This document shows, piece by piece, positions 49,540 to 58,300 of a DNA stretch of 64,000 nt; the stretch's first letter is position 1, and every line of letters begins with the position of its first letter. The stretch comes from Erythrobacter sp047872805. Its GTDB lineage: Bacteria; Pseudomonadota; Alphaproteobacteria; Sphingomonadales; Sphingomonadaceae. Made by a program: the position numbers and the translations under genes. The DNA lies in contig NZ_JBLQUK010000007.1 of the NCBI RefSeq assembly GCF_047872805.1, positions 1-64,000 on the forward strand. The letters are read 5' to 3'. Under the pieces are notes generated by a model. It made no database searches, was not told the DNA's origin, and saw only the letters and a list, made by a program, of their open reading frames with translations.

Positions 49540-50100
49540 ATGCCGCGCATGACCATCAATGATCGCCCGGTCGAATTCGACCTCGATCCTGAAATGCCGC
49601 TGCTTTATGCCTTGCGCGAGGCGGCGAACCTCACGGGCACCAAGAGCTGCGGTGGGGGTGATTGTGTGGGGGCGTGCATGGTGCTGGTCGATGGCACCGC
49701 CTTGCGGTCTTGCCGAATCTCGCTGGCTGAGGCGGAAGGGCGGTTGATCACCACGATCGAGGGACTGTCGCGCGACCGTTCGCATCCGTTGCAACAGGCA
49801 ATGGTGGCCGAACAGGCAATTCAGTGCGGATATTGCACGCCGGGCGTCGTCATTGCAGGCGCAGCCCTGTTGCAACGCAATCCCGCGCCGAGCAAGGCAG
49901 AGATCGAAAGCGCGCTAACCAATCTGTGCCGCTGCGGGGTCTATCCCCGATTGGTCCGCGCGGTTCAACGCGCCGGGCGCGTGATCCAGCGCCGCGAAAG
50001 CATCAGCGCAGCGCCCGCCCCAGGTATCAATGCCGCCGATGCAGCGCAGCAGGTGCCGGCGTTAAGGGTGGCCCCGGACCCCGCAGGATCCGGGGAATAG
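49540..50100 (+). CDS. [2Fe-2S] subunit of xanthine oxidase-type oxidoreductase
   Basis: 186 residues. The N-terminal ferredoxin domain has SCGGGDCVGAC with a nearby Cys in LRSCRISLAE, and the C-terminal helical domain has QCGYCTPGVVIAGAALL and LTNLCRCGVYPRL. These carry the two [2Fe-2S] clusters of small subunits of molybdenum hydroxylases such as isoquinoline 1-oxidoreductase. The large molybdopterin subunit is not in the window. The last residues (PDPAGSGE) are encoded by a palindrome. ATG at 49549 is an alternative start. Confidence 0.87.
   Translation: MPRMTINDRPVEFDLDPEMPLLYALREAANLTGTKSCGGGDCVGACMVLVDGTALRSCRISLAEAEGRLITTIEGLSRDRSHPLQQAMVAEQAIQCGYCTPGVVIAGAALLQRNPAPSKAEIESALTNLCRCGVYPRLVRAVQRAGRVIQRRESISAAPAPGINAADAAQQVPALRVAPDPAGSGE
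50072..50095. repeat. palindromic element at 3' end of [2Fe-2S] gene
   Basis: CCCCGGA (50072-50078) pairs with TCCGGGG (50089-50095) around a GC-rich loop. It resembles intergenic palindromes common in alphaproteobacteria. It ends 2 bp before the TAG stop, so it has become coding. No T run follows on the plus strand. Confidence 0.55.
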
Positions 50101-50106
50101 CGCGCG

Positions 50107-52269
50107 TCAGAACCGACCGGTTACCGCAAATCGCGCATTAATCGGCGCGCCAACGGTAACGTTATGCGTCGCATGCGAATTCGGGAAATACAGCGTGTCG
50201 GTCAAGTTTTCGACATTCACCTGCACTCGCAGATTGTCCGACACGTCATAATAGGCCGCTGCGTCGATGCGTGTGTATGCGGGCAGAGTGGCATTGTTGC
50301 CATTGTCGACAAAGCTTTCATCCTGATGCGTCAGGCCCAATCCGATGCCAAACCGGTCGGTTACCTCCACCTGGTTCCAGATCGAGAACATGTTTTCCGG
50401 CAATTCGCGTGGGCGCAGGCCGGTAGGACCGGCGCGGTTTATCTGCTCGCCATCAAGGAAGCTGTAACCCGCTGAAACCGACCAGCCGGGCGTGACCTTA
50501 CCCTGCAATTGGAGTTCAAACCCCTGAATTTCGGAATCGATCACGTCGAGCGTCGAGGGATCGGCATCATTGGGCTGCGGCGAGCTTTGCCGGATTTCGA
50601 AAATGGCCGCAGTCAGGCTGAGGGCATTGGCAAAGTCCCATTTGACCCCGGCTTCGAGGTTTTCAAAACTGTCAGGGTCAAGCGCATTGTTGGCACCGTT
50701 GATATTGGCAAATTGTTCGCCCGAGCGCGGCAGAAAGCTTTCCGAATAGCTTGCATAGATCGAGATATTCTCCATCGGTTTCAGGATCAGGCCGCCGCGC
50801 GGTGAAAATTCCTCATCCTTGCGGCTGCGCAGGTCCGATGCCGGGACGTTGAGCACTTCGATATCGAAACTGTCGAACCGTCCGCCGACGACCAGATTGA
50901 GCCAGTCGGTCAATTCAATCTCATCCTGAAAATAGACCGACAGCACATCAATTTCGACCTGCGTGAAATCGTTGAGAACGCTGAATGTATTGGTCGTGGG
51001 AACGCCCGCTGCGTTCACCCCCGCATTACCGCGAAGCGGGAAGGGCCGCACCGCAAGGAAGGTTTCAAGATCGTCCTGGCTGGTGTCGAAGAACGAATTG
51101 AAACGGTCTTGATCCGAAGAGGTGCCGATATATTCCGCGCCAAACAACAATGTGTGTTCGATGCTGCCGGTTTCAAATTCGCCGATGAAATTGGCCGATA
51201 GGATCAGGTTTTCACGCTGCGTTGTGTCGATATAGCCATCGATCGTGACCACATTGGTCGCAGGATCATAGGCAACCGGGAAAAAGTTTGAATAGACCTT
51301 GTCATAATCGCCGTAAAACGCGCTGAAGACGCCTTTGAAATTCTCCGAGAAATTGTGCTGGAGGTTGGCGCGCAGCAAATGCGCCTCCAATTCGGTGAAA
51401 TTGTTTTCGGGGTCGCCAAACACCACATCCTGCAACGCTTCGACTGGGCGGCCATTCGCGCCGGTAACGATCCCGCGGTCGATGAAACGTTCTTGATCTG
51501 CAAATTCATAAGAGAGGTCGAGCAGCGTGTCCTCTCCCAAGGCGATACGGGCAGTGGGGTTAAAGCCGATCCGGTCGCCATCGTAGAAATCGCGGTGATT
51601 GTTCAGATTTTCGTACGCGGCATTGACCCGCAAAGCGACATTTTCGCTCGCCGAAAGGTTGATGTCGCCCTGAACGCTGAATTCGCCGAATGTATCGACC
51701 GCGACCTGACCGCCGCCGAAATTTTCGCCCAGCGCACCTTTCTTGGTCACCCGGTTGAGGATTCCGCCAGTGCCACCGCGCCCGAACAGCAAAGCGTTGG
51801 GGCCGCGCAGGATTTCGACCTGCTCCAGATTGTAGAGGCCGCGGTAATATTGCACGTCGTCGCGGACCCCATCGATGAAGAAATCGGCGGTCGAGCGCAC
51901 CCCGCGAAATACGATGGCATCGCGGTGGCCTTCGCCTTGGGAGGTGCTGACGCCCGGCGTGTAGTCAATGATCTGGCCGATGCTGGTAAAGCCGCGCTCG
52001 GTGATTTCTTCCTGTGTGGTGATGGTCAGGCTTTGCGGCACGTCGATGATCGGGGTGGGGGACTTGACCGAATTGACCTGGCTCGATTGCAGAATGTCTC
52101 CGGTTACCAGAATATCCTCGCCCTGCGTTTCCATGATCGGACCGGCAGCGGGGATAAGGCTGCGGTCTTGAGCGGATGTTTCCTGCCCTGCGCTGTCATT
52201 TGCGGCGGCGGGGAAAGCGATGGCTGCGCAGGAAAGCAGCAGCGCAGCGCGTGAAATTGTGTGAATCAT
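50107..52269 (-). CDS. TonB-dependent siderophore receptor
   Basis: 720 residues. A signal peptide (about 1-22, ending AFPAAAN) is followed by a plug domain (about 60-200) with PQSLTITTQEEI, GRGGTGGILNRVTKK and the barrel. The C-terminus ARFAVTGRF ends in the Phe typical of outer-membrane barrels. The YTPGVSTSQGEG and DFFIDGVRDDVQYYRG segments fit siderophore receptors (FhuA/FpvA-like). It imports ferric siderophore using TonB. A Fur-like site upstream suggests iron repression. Confidence 0.92.
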   Translation of the reverse strand: MIHTISRAALLLSCAAIAFPAAANDSAGQETSAQDRSLIPAAGPIMETQGEDILVTGDILQSSQVNSVKSPTPIIDVPQSLTITTQEEITERGFTSIGQIIDYTPGVSTSQGEGHRDAIVFRGVRSTADFFIDGVRDDVQYYRGLYNLEQVEILRGPNALLFGRGGTGGILNRVTKKGALGENFGGGQVAVDTFGEFSVQGDINLSASENVALRVNAAYENLNNHRDFYDGDRIGFNPTARIALGEDTLLDLSYEFADQERFIDRGIVTGANGRPVEALQDVVFGDPENNFTELEAHLLRANLQHNFSENFKGVFSAFYGDYDKVYSNFFPVAYDPATNVVTIDGYIDTTQRENLILSANFIGEFETGSIEHTLLFGAEYIGTSSDQDRFNSFFDTSQDDLETFLAVRPFPLRGNAGVNAAGVPTTNTFSVLNDFTQVEIDVLSVYFQDEIELTDWLNLVVGGRFDSFDIEVLNVPASDLRSRKDEEFSPRGGLILKPMENISIYASYSESFLPRSGEQFANINGANNALDPDSFENLEAGVKWDFANALSLTAAIFEIRQSSPQPNDADPSTLDVIDSEIQGFELQLQGKVTPGWSVSAGYSFLDGEQINRAGPTGLRPRELPENMFSIWNQVEVTDRFGIGLGLTHQDESFVDNGNNATLPAYTRIDAAAYYDVSDNLRVQVNVENLTDTLYFPNSHATHNVTVGAPINARFAVTGRF

Positions 52270-52334
52270 TGGAGTCCCTTCGGTCTGATGAATGAACTGC
52301 TATTGAAACCTACTCGCAAATGCAAATGAGAAAT

Positions 52335-52349
52335 TGAGAATTATTCGCA
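52335..52349. promoter_or_regulatory. Fur-like operator
   Basis: TGAGAATTATTCGCA is a 7-1-7 inverted repeat close to the Fur consensus TGATAAT-N-ATTATCA. It lies 66 bp before the receptor start, in an AT-rich gap where a second TGCAAATGAGAA also occurs. Iron regulation is inferred. Confidence 0.6.
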
Positions 52350-52429
52350 AATGTCTTCGCTTGTGGCGAGCGCGTGCCCGATCGGATAAATTCAGGCGGC
52401 TGATTCGAACGTGAGAGGCAGGAAATCGA

Positions 52430-52774
52430 ATGAAGGCGACGATCTGGCACAACCCCAATTGCGGCACCTCGCGCAAGACGCTGGCCATTCTTGAAAACCT
52501 CTCTGCGGTTGATCTGACCGTGATCGAATATCTCAAGACCCCGCCGTCCCGCGCGAAGCTGGCGCAGCTTTTTAACGATGCCGGTATGACCCCGGCCGAG
52601 GGATTGCGGCTGCGCGGGACCGACGCTGAAGAGCGCGGCCTGCCTGATGCCGATGCCGACACGATCCTGGATGCGATGGTGGCCGATCCGATCCTGATCA
52701 ATCGTCCATTGGTCGAAACCGAAAAAGGCACGGCGCTGTGCCGCCCTCAGGATGAAGTGCTGAAATTGCTCTAA
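52430..52774 (+). CDS. ArsC-family arsenate reductase-like protein
   Basis: 114 residues. Begins KATIWHNPNCGTSRKTL, with the catalytic C11 and the conserved Arg. Then IEYLKTPPSRAKL, LRLRGTDAEE and ILINRPLVETEKGTALCRP, which carry the RP motif of glutaredoxin-coupled ArsC. It could reduce arsenate to arsenite, but no arsB or arsR is nearby, so it may serve another purpose or act alone. Confidence 0.87.
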   Translation: MKATIWHNPNCGTSRKTLAILENLSAVDLTVIEYLKTPPSRAKLAQLFNDAGMTPAEGLRLRGTDAEERGLPDADADTILDAMVADPILINRPLVETEKGTALCRPQDEVLKLL

Positions 52775-52780
52775 GGCGCC

Positions 52781-54160
52781 TTAATCTCTGTCCTGCGTCA
52801 GATCGCGGTCGGATTGCAGGCTGGTCCAGCCAAGCCCCACCACCGCCAGACACAGCGCAATGATAAGGCCAAAGCCCAGCCAATCGCTGACATTATATAG
52901 AAACACCCCCAGCGCAGGGGCGTAGATATAGCTGGCCCCAGCCACGCTGGCGACGATGCCCGATGCCTGTCCCTGTTCGGCGCGGGTGACGGCGAGCGAG
53001 GTGCCCGCCGTGGTGCCGGGCCTAAACAGGCCAAAGCCAAGCGAGGCAATTGCATAGCCCAGAGCGATCATGTGCAGATTACCCGCCGCTCCCACGATTG
53101 CGGTTCCCAATGCGGCAACCATGATGCCCGACAATGTCGCCGCGCGCGGACCCAGATTGAAACGCGGGATCAGCCCCCATTGCGCCAGCAAAGTCGCAAT
53201 CGCACCCGACATCAGCACCAGCCCCACCGGCCCCGCTCCTTCGGCAGGGGTGTCGCGCAGGCCCAGCCGGTCGAGCACGAGAAAGCCCGAAATGCCGAGC
53301 ACCATCGCCTGCGCATGCCCCCCGACCAGCCCAGCAATCACCCAGGGCCGCAGCCGTGGTTCGTGCCATTTGAGGCGCGCGGGCTCTGGTCCATCCGGAT
53401 CAAATTCATCGCCCGTATCCTGTTCCTGCATGGTCGGTGCGCCCGGTCCGCTGGAATAAGCGGTCGCCCTTCCGCGTGCTGCGAATTGCGGTTCATCATT
53501 GGGCAGTCTGAAACGCAGCAGGATCAGCGCCGCCAAACCGATTGCGGCAAAGCAGATAAACGGCCCCGTCAGGCCCAGTCCCATGAATGGCAAGACCATC
53601 AAAGGCGCGAGCGCGGGTCCGATAACCGTGCCCAATCCAAAGCTGGACGCGATCAACGATAGCGCTTTGGTGCGTTCCGCGCGCGGGGTGCGCGACGCGA
53701 CATAGGCCTGCACCGCAGGCGGCGCTGCGCTGCCAAATCCGCCGTAAAGGCTCCGCGCAGCAGCAAAGGCAATCAGCGCCCAAAATGCCGACAGCCAGCC
53801 CGACAGCCCGGCAAACAGCGCCAGCCCGCACAGCGCCATCGAAACCACGAACCCGATCAGTCCCAGCGCCATCATCGCTTTGCGGCCGCGCCGGTCGGAC
53901 CGCCGCGCCCAGATCGGCGCGCAGGCGACCCACAGGATCGCTGACCAACTGTAAGCGAGGCTGATCCAAACATCATCGACTTTGAGCGCGGTGCCGATCG
54001 ACGGCATCACCGATTGCATGGCGGTGTTGCCCGCCGCAGTGACCAGCATCACCAGAAAAAGGAGCGCCATGCGACCGCCCGAAATCGGGCTCGATTGCGC
54101 CAGCGGAGCCTCTACACCGGCGGAAGTCGCGGACTTTTGTGTGTGATCGGGACTGCCCAT
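52781..54160 (-). CDS. MFS transporter
   Basis: 459 residues with about 12 helices. The conserved loop after helix 2 is WARRSDRRGRKAMMALG. A long hydrophilic loop (about 215-260, with ATAYSSGPG and QDTGDEFDPDG) separates the two halves. It resembles drug:H+ antiporters of the DHA1 type. Substrate unknown. Convergent with the ArsC-like gene, with 6 bp between stops. Confidence 0.9.
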   Translation of the reverse strand: MGSPDHTQKSATSAGVEAPLAQSSPISGGRMALLFLVMLVTAAGNTAMQSVMPSIGTALKVDDVWISLAYSWSAILWVACAPIWARRSDRRGRKAMMALGLIGFVVSMALCGLALFAGLSGWLSAFWALIAFAAARSLYGGFGSAAPPAVQAYVASRTPRAERTKALSLIASSFGLGTVIGPALAPLMVLPFMGLGLTGPFICFAAIGLAALILLRFRLPNDEPQFAARGRATAYSSGPGAPTMQEQDTGDEFDPDGPEPARLKWHEPRLRPWVIAGLVGGHAQAMVLGISGFLVLDRLGLRDTPAEGAGPVGLVLMSGAIATLLAQWGLIPRFNLGPRAATLSGIMVAALGTAIVGAAGNLHMIALGYAIASLGFGLFRPGTTAGTSLAVTRAEQGQASGIVASVAGASYIYAPALGVFLYNVSDWLGFGLIIALCLAVVGLGWTSLQSDRDLTQDRD

Positions 54161-54214
54161 AAAGCTAGGGCAGCACCATGCCGCATTGTGCCGCGCTGAT
54201 CATGGTGGCGGGCC

Positions 54215-55045
54215 CTATTCGAAAGTGTCTTCGATAGCGGCGACGCTCGGCCCGGATAGCTGCGTAAACATCGCTACCGCCAGACCGCAAATGATCATGC
54301 CGCTGACCATTCCGGTCAGGCCATTGGCAAGGCCCGCAATGAGCAGCGCCAGTGTGCCCGTGCCCAGCAGCGCGGCGAGCACGCCGACAATCCCGTTGAA
54401 CAACAGGCTGATGACAGTGAAAGCCACAAACAGCACGCCCCAGAACAGCAGGATTTGCCACTGTTTCGGCCCGGTGAGTCGAAAACTGGTGGTGATCGCG
54501 GTGATTGGATTGAGCGTGCCGCCCAACGCCAGCACCGGCATGCTGAGCGACATCCGTGCCATCAACCAGACCACGAAAATGAGCACCGGGATTATGCCGA
54601 TAAAGCCCAGCGCTGGCGCTCCGGCCACTCCAACCAGCAGCGAAATCGGCAGAATGATGATAACCGCGCCAATCACATAAGCGATGGCGAACAGGATCAT
54701 GATTGCCAGCGTGCTCGGCACAATTTTGAAACCGGTACCTAGCGCCTGCGCCACAGTGGGGCGATCCCCGCCCATCAGCGCGACCATCGCGCCATATCCG
54801 GCAAACTGGAACACCGCTGCAACCGCGCCAACCCCAAGCAAAGGGCCAACCAATTCGCCCATCCGCTCAGCGACGACTTCCTGATCGGCGGTGGGATCGG
54901 CGAGCATCTGAAAATCGGGGATCAACAAATAGATCGCCAAGGTCGGCAGCAGCACGAACATCGCAGCAATCACGATAAGCAGCTGAAAATTGTCACGCAC
55001 CAGCTCAATCCCGCGCGACCAGACCGTGTTCATGTCGAAATTCAT
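54215..55045 (-). CDS. multi-pass membrane protein of unknown function
   Basis: About 276 residues from ATG 55045. Six or so hydrophobic helices; the N-terminus NTVWSRGIELVRDNFQLL and the segment LGTGFKIVPSTLAIMILFAIA are typical of the DUF-type glycerophosphoryl-diester-phosphodiesterase membrane domain family. No catalytic motif. It is divergent from lipB (70 bp apart). Confidence 0.7.
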   Translation of the reverse strand: MNFDMNTVWSRGIELVRDNFQLLIVIAAMFVLLPTLAIYLLIPDFQMLADPTADQEVVAERMGELVGPLLGVGAVAAVFQFAGYGAMVALMGGDRPTVAQALGTGFKIVPSTLAIMILFAIAYVIGAVIIILPISLLVGVAGAPALGFIGIIPVLIFVVWLMARMSLSMPVLALGGTLNPITAITTSFRLTGPKQWQILLFWGVLFVAFTVISLLFNGIVGVLAALLGTGTLALLIAGLANGLTGMVSGMIICGLAVAMFTQLSGPSVAAIEDTFE

Positions 55046-55114
55046 ATGCCCTCCAGCACGCATCGCAAGCGGTTAACTCTTGATCTGACCGGTCAATGGC
55101 CCCACCGATGGGCA

Positions 55115-55807
55115 ATGGCAAGCATTGCTCCTGATCTCTGCGATATTGGCATTATCGAATGGCAGCGTGAGCGCGAGCTCGTGCCTTATCGCACCGCCTT
55201 GACTGCGATGGAGCAGCGCGCCTGCGCGATTTCGGCGGGCGAGGCGGGCGAGTTGATCTGGCTGCTCGAACACCCGCCGGTCTACACCGCCGGGACCAGC
55301 GCCAACCCTGCCGAACTGGTCGATCCGCGCTTTGAAGTGGTCGAGGCCGGGCGCGGTGGGCGTTATACCTATCACGGTCCGGGCCAGCGCGTCGGCTATC
55401 TGATGCTGGACCTTGGCAAGCGCGGCAAGGACGTGCGCTGTTTCGTCCATGCAATTGAGGGATGGGTGATCGAAACCCTGTCGGATTTCGGGGTCGAGGC
55501 GTGGCGCGCCGAAGGCCGCGTTGGCATCTGGACGCGCGATATTGACGGGCGCGAGGCCAAGATTGGCGCAATCGGCGTGCGAGTGCGGCGCTGGGTCACG
55601 CTGCACGGATTTTCGGTCAATCTCGATCCTGACCTGTCGCATTTTGGCGGCATCGTGCCCTGCGGGATCGAGGAATTCGGGGTCACCAGCCTCGCGCGGC
55701 TTGGCAAATCAGTTTCGGCGGAGCAATGGGACGCGGCATTGATCGAGCGCGCGGACGGGTTTCTTGGCGTGCTTGAGGATGCTCGGCAAAAGGCTTTTTC
55801 ACGATGA
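55115..55807 (+). CDS. lipB: octanoyltransferase LipB
   Basis: 230 residues from ATG 55115; upstream codons back to 55046 overlap the divergent gene's leader. Motifs: LIWLLEHPPVYTAG, RGGRYTYHGPGQRVGYLML, GVRVRRWVTLHGFSVNLDPDLSHF, IVPCGIEEFGVTSL with the catalytic Cys, and the conserved Lys in AKIGAIGVRV. LipB transfers octanoyl from acyl carrier protein to lipoyl domains. The ATG of the next gene overlaps its stop. Confidence 0.95.
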   Translation: MASIAPDLCDIGIIEWQRERELVPYRTALTAMEQRACAISAGEAGELIWLLEHPPVYTAGTSANPAELVDPRFEVVEAGRGGRYTYHGPGQRVGYLMLDLGKRGKDVRCFVHAIEGWVIETLSDFGVEAWRAEGRVGIWTRDIDGREAKIGAIGVRVRRWVTLHGFSVNLDPDLSHFGGIVPCGIEEFGVTSLARLGKSVSAEQWDAALIERADGFLGVLEDARQKAFSR

Positions 55808-56115
55808 CGCGAAAACTGGTTCCGCTCGCTTTTGCTGCCGCTCTGGCGCTTTCGGGCTGCGAGGAGGAAGCACCGAGCGACACTTCTGCCACCGGCGGCA
55901 AGGCTGCGGGCGAAGTGTTGGGCGGCACGATCAGCGATGACATGATCCCGCTTGATGAACTGACATCGACCTCGCCCCCCGCTGCGCCGCCGCGCGCCGC
56001 GCCGGGCGGGGACGCTGGTGCGCCGGGTGATGAATTACCGGACGGCGAAGCTGCGCCAGATGCGGCAGAGGCCGAAGCATCCGCAGATGCCCCGGCCCCC
56101 GAAACTGCGGAATAG
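55804..56115 (+). CDS. small acidic lipoprotein
   Basis: 103 residues. Hydrophobic segment ending ALSGCEEE, a clear lipobox with Cys near residue 19. The mature part is short, rich in Ala, Pro, Asp and Glu, and probably unfolded. Starts inside the lipB stop codon (ATGA), so it is translationally coupled. No recognisable family. Could be an envelope spacer or simply a conserved local lipoprotein. Confidence 0.7.
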   Translation: MTRKLVPLAFAAALALSGCEEEAPSDTSATGGKAAGEVLGGTISDDMIPLDELTSTSPPAAPPRAAPGGDAGAPGDELPDGEAAPDAAEAEASADAPAPETAE

Positions 56116-56239
56116 TTTGCCCCAACGGGCACCGTCCTTTGACGAGCCGGAAAGGATGGCTGCTCCAGGATGATGGGGCGAGGTGCTGAATTGGCTGCTT
56201 GTGGGGGTGGGGAGCAGACATTGGCGACATCTAGACTGC

Positions 56240-56986
56240 CTAGCCCAAACTGGCCAGCCATATGCTGGGTCGACTCCACATGTCCGAAAAGGCCGCAATC
56301 GGCACTCTGGCAACGACCATGATAGCGAGCAGAGCCGCAAGAATATCAGATCTATGAAATCTTCCTGTTGTCATTTTTGAACGGAACGGACTAGCGAGCA
56401 ACAGGATTGCCAGTAACACTCCAGCAGCGAGAGGCGCGGGAACGATCTGATAAGGCAAGGCGCCGGCTATCCTAAGAAGTGCAGGGCCCGCAAACAGGAT
56501 CGTTGCCATGAGCATGAACCTCTTGTGCAGAGATCCATTAGATCTTCTCAGCGCGAACGCTGAGCCAGTTAGCAGCGTGATCGCCAATAAATTTGTCACG
56601 TTGATCAGACTTATCACTCTCAAGGTTAGAAGAGAGTCCGCTCCGCCTTCGTCAAGCAGGCGAGCAAAGAAGTCGAGCATCAGCAGGCTGCCGAAAATGA
56701 GAGTCGCAGGGATAACAACAAGAGCGGCTAGCCCAAGTGCCTTGTGCAGCCGAAAATTCTGATTTGCCGCGAGATGCGTCTGAACCACAAAGAGCACGAC
56801 CCAAGCGCCCGCTGAAACCGCGTGCCAGTGGACCCAGGGATTGTCATGGGCGAACTGTAATTGCGCGAGAGGACTAAAATAGCTGGCCCAAAATCCAGCA
56901 ATCGCAATCGCCAGGATCAACAAAGACATCAGTCCATAGAAACTTGTGCTAAATCGAAGTCCCACCGATCCTGCCCCCACAGCCAA
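56240..56986 (-). CDS. multi-pass membrane protein, lower GC
   Basis: 248 residues with six or seven helices. Elements NPWVHWHAVSAGAWVVLFVVQTHLAANQNFRLHKALGLAALVV and SLHKRFMLMATILFAGPALLRI resemble a four-His membrane family. The gene at 61037-61825 has the same pattern (HVHAAVMTLWLGVFAAQVTL, IAVHRQLG, WHKRLML), so they may be distant relatives. Histidines could bind haem or metal, but that is inference. Lower GC than its neighbours. Confidence 0.6.
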   Translation of the reverse strand: MAVGAGSVGLRFSTSFYGLMSLLILAIAIAGFWASYFSPLAQLQFAHDNPWVHWHAVSAGAWVVLFVVQTHLAANQNFRLHKALGLAALVVIPATLIFGSLLMLDFFARLLDEGGADSLLTLRVISLINVTNLLAITLLTGSAFALRRSNGSLHKRFMLMATILFAGPALLRIAGALPYQIVPAPLAAGVLLAILLLASPFRSKMTTGRFHRSDILAALLAIMVVARVPIAAFSDMWSRPSIWLASLG

Positions 56987-57077
56987 AATAGTCTCTGAAC
57001 GATATCAGCTTAGAATGGAATTGCACTGTCTCTCGGAATTTGGTCCGCAACGGGGTCGATTCCCAAACGCAGCTTTT

Positions 57078-57110
57078 TCCCGGCAGCGCCCGAAGCGGGC
57101 ACTGCCGGGA
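57078..57110. repeat. strong hairpin after Old Yellow Enzyme gene
   Basis: TCCCGGCAG-GCCCG pairs with CGGGC-CTGCCGGGA, an almost perfect 14-bp stem. For the minus-strand OYE gene the base run after the hairpin is A rather than U, so it is not a standard terminator. Confidence 0.55.
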
Positions 57111-57119
57111 GAATAGACC

Positions 57120-58232
57120 TTACTCTGCTGCTTCGGCCTGTTCTTCCTCCAGCGTCGGATAATCGACGTAACCTTCCGGAATCGGGAAATACCAGCTTTT
57201 GGGCACGTCCTTGTTCGGGTTGAAATGCGCGCCCGCTGCGATCCGCTTTTCCAGATCGGGGTTGGAGATATAGGGGCGGCCAAAACTCACCGCGTCGCAT
57301 TTGCCGCTCGACACATCCGCAGCGGCTTCTGCGGCGGTGTAATCCGAATTGAGGATCAGCGGGCCGGTGTAGATCGAGCGGATCAGCGGGCTTTGCTTGG
57401 GCACATCGGTCTGGCCAAAAGTGCCCTCCGGACCGGGTTCGCGCAGTTCTACAAAGGCAAGGCCGAGTTCCTCGCACACTTTGGCCGCTGCGCCAAAGGT
57501 GGCGGGCGGGTTGCTGTCATCGGTGCCTTGCGAATCGCCATTGGGCGACAGGCGGATGCCGACGCGGTCCGCGCCCCAGACATCAATGATCGCTTCGAGC
57601 ACTTCGCGCATGAAGCGGGTGCGGTTTTCGGGGCTGCCGCCATATTCATCGGTGCGCAGATTGGTGCCGTCGCGCAGGAATTGATCGACAAGGTATCCGT
57701 TCGCGCCGTGCAATTGCACACCGTCGAAACCCGCCTTCTTGGCGTTTTCGGCAGCGCGGCGGTAGTCGCCAATGGTGCGCTGAATATCTTCATGCGTCAT
57801 GGCCCGCGCGGTGGCGTATTCACTCTTGCCGGTGGGCGTATGCGCTTCGCCGGGGGCCTTGGTCGCGCTGGCTGAAAAGGGCGCTTCGCCGCCGAGGAAA
57901 TAGGGGTGGACGATGCGCCCCATGTGCCACAATTGCAGGACGATCAGCCCACCTTCTTCGTGCACGGCCTTGGTCGTCGCTTTCCACGCTTCGGTTTGTT
58001 CGTCGCTCCAGATTCCCGGCGCGCTCGGCCAGCCCAGACCCTCGACACTGATGCCGGTTGCCTCGGTCAGGATCATCCCTGCACCGGCGCGCTGGCGGTA
58101 ATAGGTCGCCATCAGATCGTTGGGCGTGAACATCGGTTCGGCGGCGCGACCGCGCGTGAGCGGGGCCATGAAAATGCGGTTCTTTGCATTCAGCGCGCCC
58201 ATTGTGAGCGGTTGGAAAAGGACGTCATGCAT
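57120..58232 (-). CDS. Old Yellow Enzyme family NAD(P)H:flavin oxidoreductase
   Basis: 370 residues, TIM-barrel FMN enzyme. N-terminal LFQPLTMGALNAKNRIFMAPLTRGRA, FMN/active-site region with ILTEATGISVEGLGW, LQLWHMGRI, then GFDGVQLHGANGYLVDQFLRDGTN and GGSPENRTRF, and FGRPYISNPDL with phosphate contacts. OYE proteins reduce activated alkenes or nitro compounds. Close to NemA-type enzymes. Transcribed alone. Confidence 0.95.
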   Translation of the reverse strand: MHDVLFQPLTMGALNAKNRIFMAPLTRGRAAEPMFTPNDLMATYYRQRAGAGMILTEATGISVEGLGWPSAPGIWSDEQTEAWKATTKAVHEEGGLIVLQLWHMGRIVHPYFLGGEAPFSASATKAPGEAHTPTGKSEYATARAMTHEDIQRTIGDYRRAAENAKKAGFDGVQLHGANGYLVDQFLRDGTNLRTDEYGGSPENRTRFMREVLEAIIDVWGADRVGIRLSPNGDSQGTDDSNPPATFGAAAKVCEELGLAFVELREPGPEGTFGQTDVPKQSPLIRSIYTGPLILNSDYTAAEAAADVSSGKCDAVSFGRPYISNPDLEKRIAAGAHFNPNKDVPKSWYFPIPEGYVDYPTLEEEQAEAAE

Positions 58233-58300
58233 ATGCGGAATTCCTCGGGTTGGGTTTCAATTGGCTATTCACTTGGCGGCGATGGCCTTAAGGCGCAAGG

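Noticed and set aside
57078..57110. Hairpin considered as terminator of the OYE gene
   Set aside because: The tract after the stem on the coding strand is A rather than U, so I list it only as a repeat.
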